In this document: positions 63,014-64,000 of the stretch, piece after piece | Position numbering within the stretch: position 1 is the first letter of the stretch | Layout of the letters: each line of letters starts with the position of its first letter | Assembly (NCBI GenBank): GCA_003054665.1 | Contig: QAYY01000013.1 | Location: 496,001-560,000, forward strand | Direction of reading: 5' to 3' | Length of the DNA: 64,000 nucleotides | From: Opitutaceae bacterium EW11 | GTDB lineage: Bacteria; Verrucomicrobiota; Verrucomicrobiia; Opitutales; Opitutaceae | Notes under the pieces: model-generated | Databases searched by the model: none | What the model saw: only the letters and a program-made list of their open reading frames with translations | What the model was told of the DNA's origin: nothing | Position numbers and translations under genes: made by a program

Positions 63014-63937
63014 TCAGGGCGCACCGACGGTGGCGTCGATCTCCGCTCGGCGAAACGCGCCTTTCCAGCGCTCGGGTTCGGTTCCGCCGTTGAACATCAC
63101 GGCGACGCCGTGGCCGGCAGGGAGCTGCTGACGCGCGGTGTAGGCCAGAAACGCCGAGTCGGTGGAGTAGCTGTTGCCAAAGGCCGCGATGACAAACACG
63201 TCCCGGTCCGGAGTTTCCCTGCGGGCCTCCGCGAGAATCTGTTCGAGGCGTTCGCGTTTTCCGTCGGCGAACGTCACCGGATAAACCAGCTCGTGTGTGA
63301 GTCGTCCGTCGACGATCCGCACGCGAATGCCGTGGGCTCGCTCGATCGGCACGCCCACAAACGAGCTTCCGGCCTGCACGAACACTTCGGCGCTGGCGGA
63401 GAGGATGTGGTTCTCCACGCCTTGAGCGGCGAGGTCGTCGAGGATGTGCCGCGAGGCGGCGAACACGTACGGCGCCAGCACCGTCTGAAAGTGCTCCCGT
63501 GCGAGGCGCGAGACGTCGTCGGCACGGGCGCCGGCGAGCATCTGCACGAGGTACGGGTAGGCGAGCCAGTGGCCGATCCTCTCGTCCATCGTCCGGTAGT
63601 CGTGCCAGAATTCGGCGAAACCGCCCTGCGGACGATAGCCGCTCGCCAGACCGTGCTCGATCGCGACCTGGGCCAGGCCCGGATACACTGCGCGGCCGTT
63701 CTCCTCATAGCCTTCGGAGCAGTCGCCCTTGAGGATCGTTCCGTCGAAATCCCAGAAGGCGAGGAAGCGCGCGTTCGGGCTCTTCTGTCTCAACGCCTGC
63801 TGCGTCTCGTAGATTTCCCGAAGAATCGCATCGGCCACCGGCTCGGGCGCCGAAGCCCGGCCGAGTGGAGCGAGCACAGACGCGAGGAGGAGCGCGCCGG
63901 CCATTCCCAGCGCGGCGCGAAACGGGTGCGGCTTCAT
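63014..63937 (-). CDS. Exported HAD-family hydrolase
   Basis: 307 residues. Signal peptide (MKPHPFRAALGMAGALLLASVLAPLG). The HAD motif AFWDFDGT has nucleophile Asp63 and acid Asp65. Later are motif II (LSASAEVF), the Lys-containing segment ADGKRERLE, and motif IV (AAFGNSYSTDSAFLAYT, where the usual D-x-x-x-D is altered). It resembles the HAD-IB phosphoserine-phosphatase-like group. Periplasmic location is likely. The ATG overlaps the preceding gene's TGA (63934-63937). Confidence 0.85.
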   Translation of the reverse strand: MKPHPFRAALGMAGALLLASVLAPLGRASAPEPVADAILREIYETQQALRQKSPNARFLAFWDFDGTILKGDCSEGYEENGRAVYPGLAQVAIEHGLASGYRPQGGFAEFWHDYRTMDERIGHWLAYPYLVQMLAGARADDVSRLAREHFQTVLAPYVFAASRHILDDLAAQGVENHILSASAEVFVQAGSSFVGVPIERAHGIRVRIVDGRLTHELVYPVTFADGKRERLEQILAEARRETPDRDVFVIAAFGNSYSTDSAFLAYTARQQLPAGHGVAVMFNGGTEPERWKGAFRRAEIDATVGAP

Positions 63938-64000
63938 GCGACGCCGCCGTGGTTCTCGCCGTACGCGATGAGTTGGTTCTCGACCGAACCGTCGTCGTAG
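63934..64000 (-). CDS. C-terminal end of an unidentified gene (cut by right edge)
   Basis: Only the last 21 codons are in the window, ending ENHGGVA and stop TGA at 63936-63934. The stop overlaps the HAD ATG by four bases, so the two genes are translationally coupled and probably related in function. The visible tail is too short to identify. Confidence 0.6.
   Translation of the reverse strand, partial: YDDGSVENQLIAYGENHGGVA

Overview
The window is a stretch of GC-rich bacterial chromosome, densely packed with protein genes. I saw no rRNA, tRNA, CRISPR array, insertion sequence or phage gene. The gene set fits a Gram-negative, free-living heterotroph: a TonB-dependent receptor, lipoproteins with outer-membrane-type lipoboxes, a tripartite efflux pump, an adenosylcobalamin-dependent ribonucleotide reductase, AddAB, PPK2 and MalQ. 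The receptor's N-terminal style (a short '[E/S]LPxFTV' segment after the signal peptide) and the overall gene mix point to Verrucomicrobiota, most likely Opitutaceae. That placement is inference from family resemblance, not a search.

Layout. 1-1.0 kb: start of a TonB receptor, cut by the left edge. 1.2-8.2 kb: an efflux operon (outer-membrane factor, membrane fusion protein, ABC ATPase, MacB-type permease) ending in its own response regulator and histidine kinase, preceded by a possible leader ORF and hairpin. 8.3-10.4 kb: NfeD protease/slipin pair. 10.5-14.5 kb: MocR-type regulator divergent from a large duplicated FtsX permease. 14.5-23 kb: single genes (TonB-C-like protein, SpoIIAA-like protein, SixA, GltD, a response regulator with a decayed HPt domain, a CDF transporter, a beta-propeller, an isomerase-like protein). 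23.4-33.3 kb: minus-strand DNA-end-processing cluster addB-addA-sbcD-like-sbcC-like. 33.9-48.2 kb: 23 genes in a row on the plus strand, mostly small. They include a class III-type sirtuin, four GNAT acetyltransferases, several lipoproteins and secreted proteins, and a second duplicated permease. 48.2-52.5 kb: minus-strand housekeeping and repair genes (THI5-like binding protein, NadK, TlyA, Fpg, hotdog thioesterase). 52.7-54.5 kb: PolX. 54.6-58.9 kb: NrdJ with a clear terminator, then a cupin-DUF2249-YwiC operon behind an FNR-type box. 59-64 kb: MalQ, PPK2, an AraC-VOC pair, a HAD hydrolase and the tail of another gene.

How the parts work together. The efflux operon encodes a complete inner-to-outer-membrane exporter plus a sensor to control it. 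AddAB and the SbcCD-like pair would jointly process DNA ends, and Fpg and PolX add base excision and gap filling. The cupin-DUF2249-YwiC operon looks anaerobically or NO regulated: a near-perfect FNR/DNR palindrome sits about 41 bases from the start codon with a -10-like hexamer in phase, suggesting a leaderless class II promoter.

Best leads for something undescribed: (1) the FNR-box-driven cupin-DUF2249-YwiC operon; (2) the addB-addA-sbcD-sbcC cluster, whose SbcC-like subunit has a small glycine-rich insert where a zinc hook would be, whose SbcD-like subunit has Asp-Trp-Gln at the first metal motif, and whose AddB lacks the C-terminal iron-sulphur cysteines; (3) a response regulator fused to an HPt domain whose phospho-histidine is Asn; (4) a sirtuin and an Fpg that have each lost zinc-site cysteines; (5) the plus-strand array of small genes with a sirtuin and four acetyltransferases; (6) dispersed palindromes shared between 18.0 kb and 60.9 kb. 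I found no single obviously new multi-gene system beyond these.
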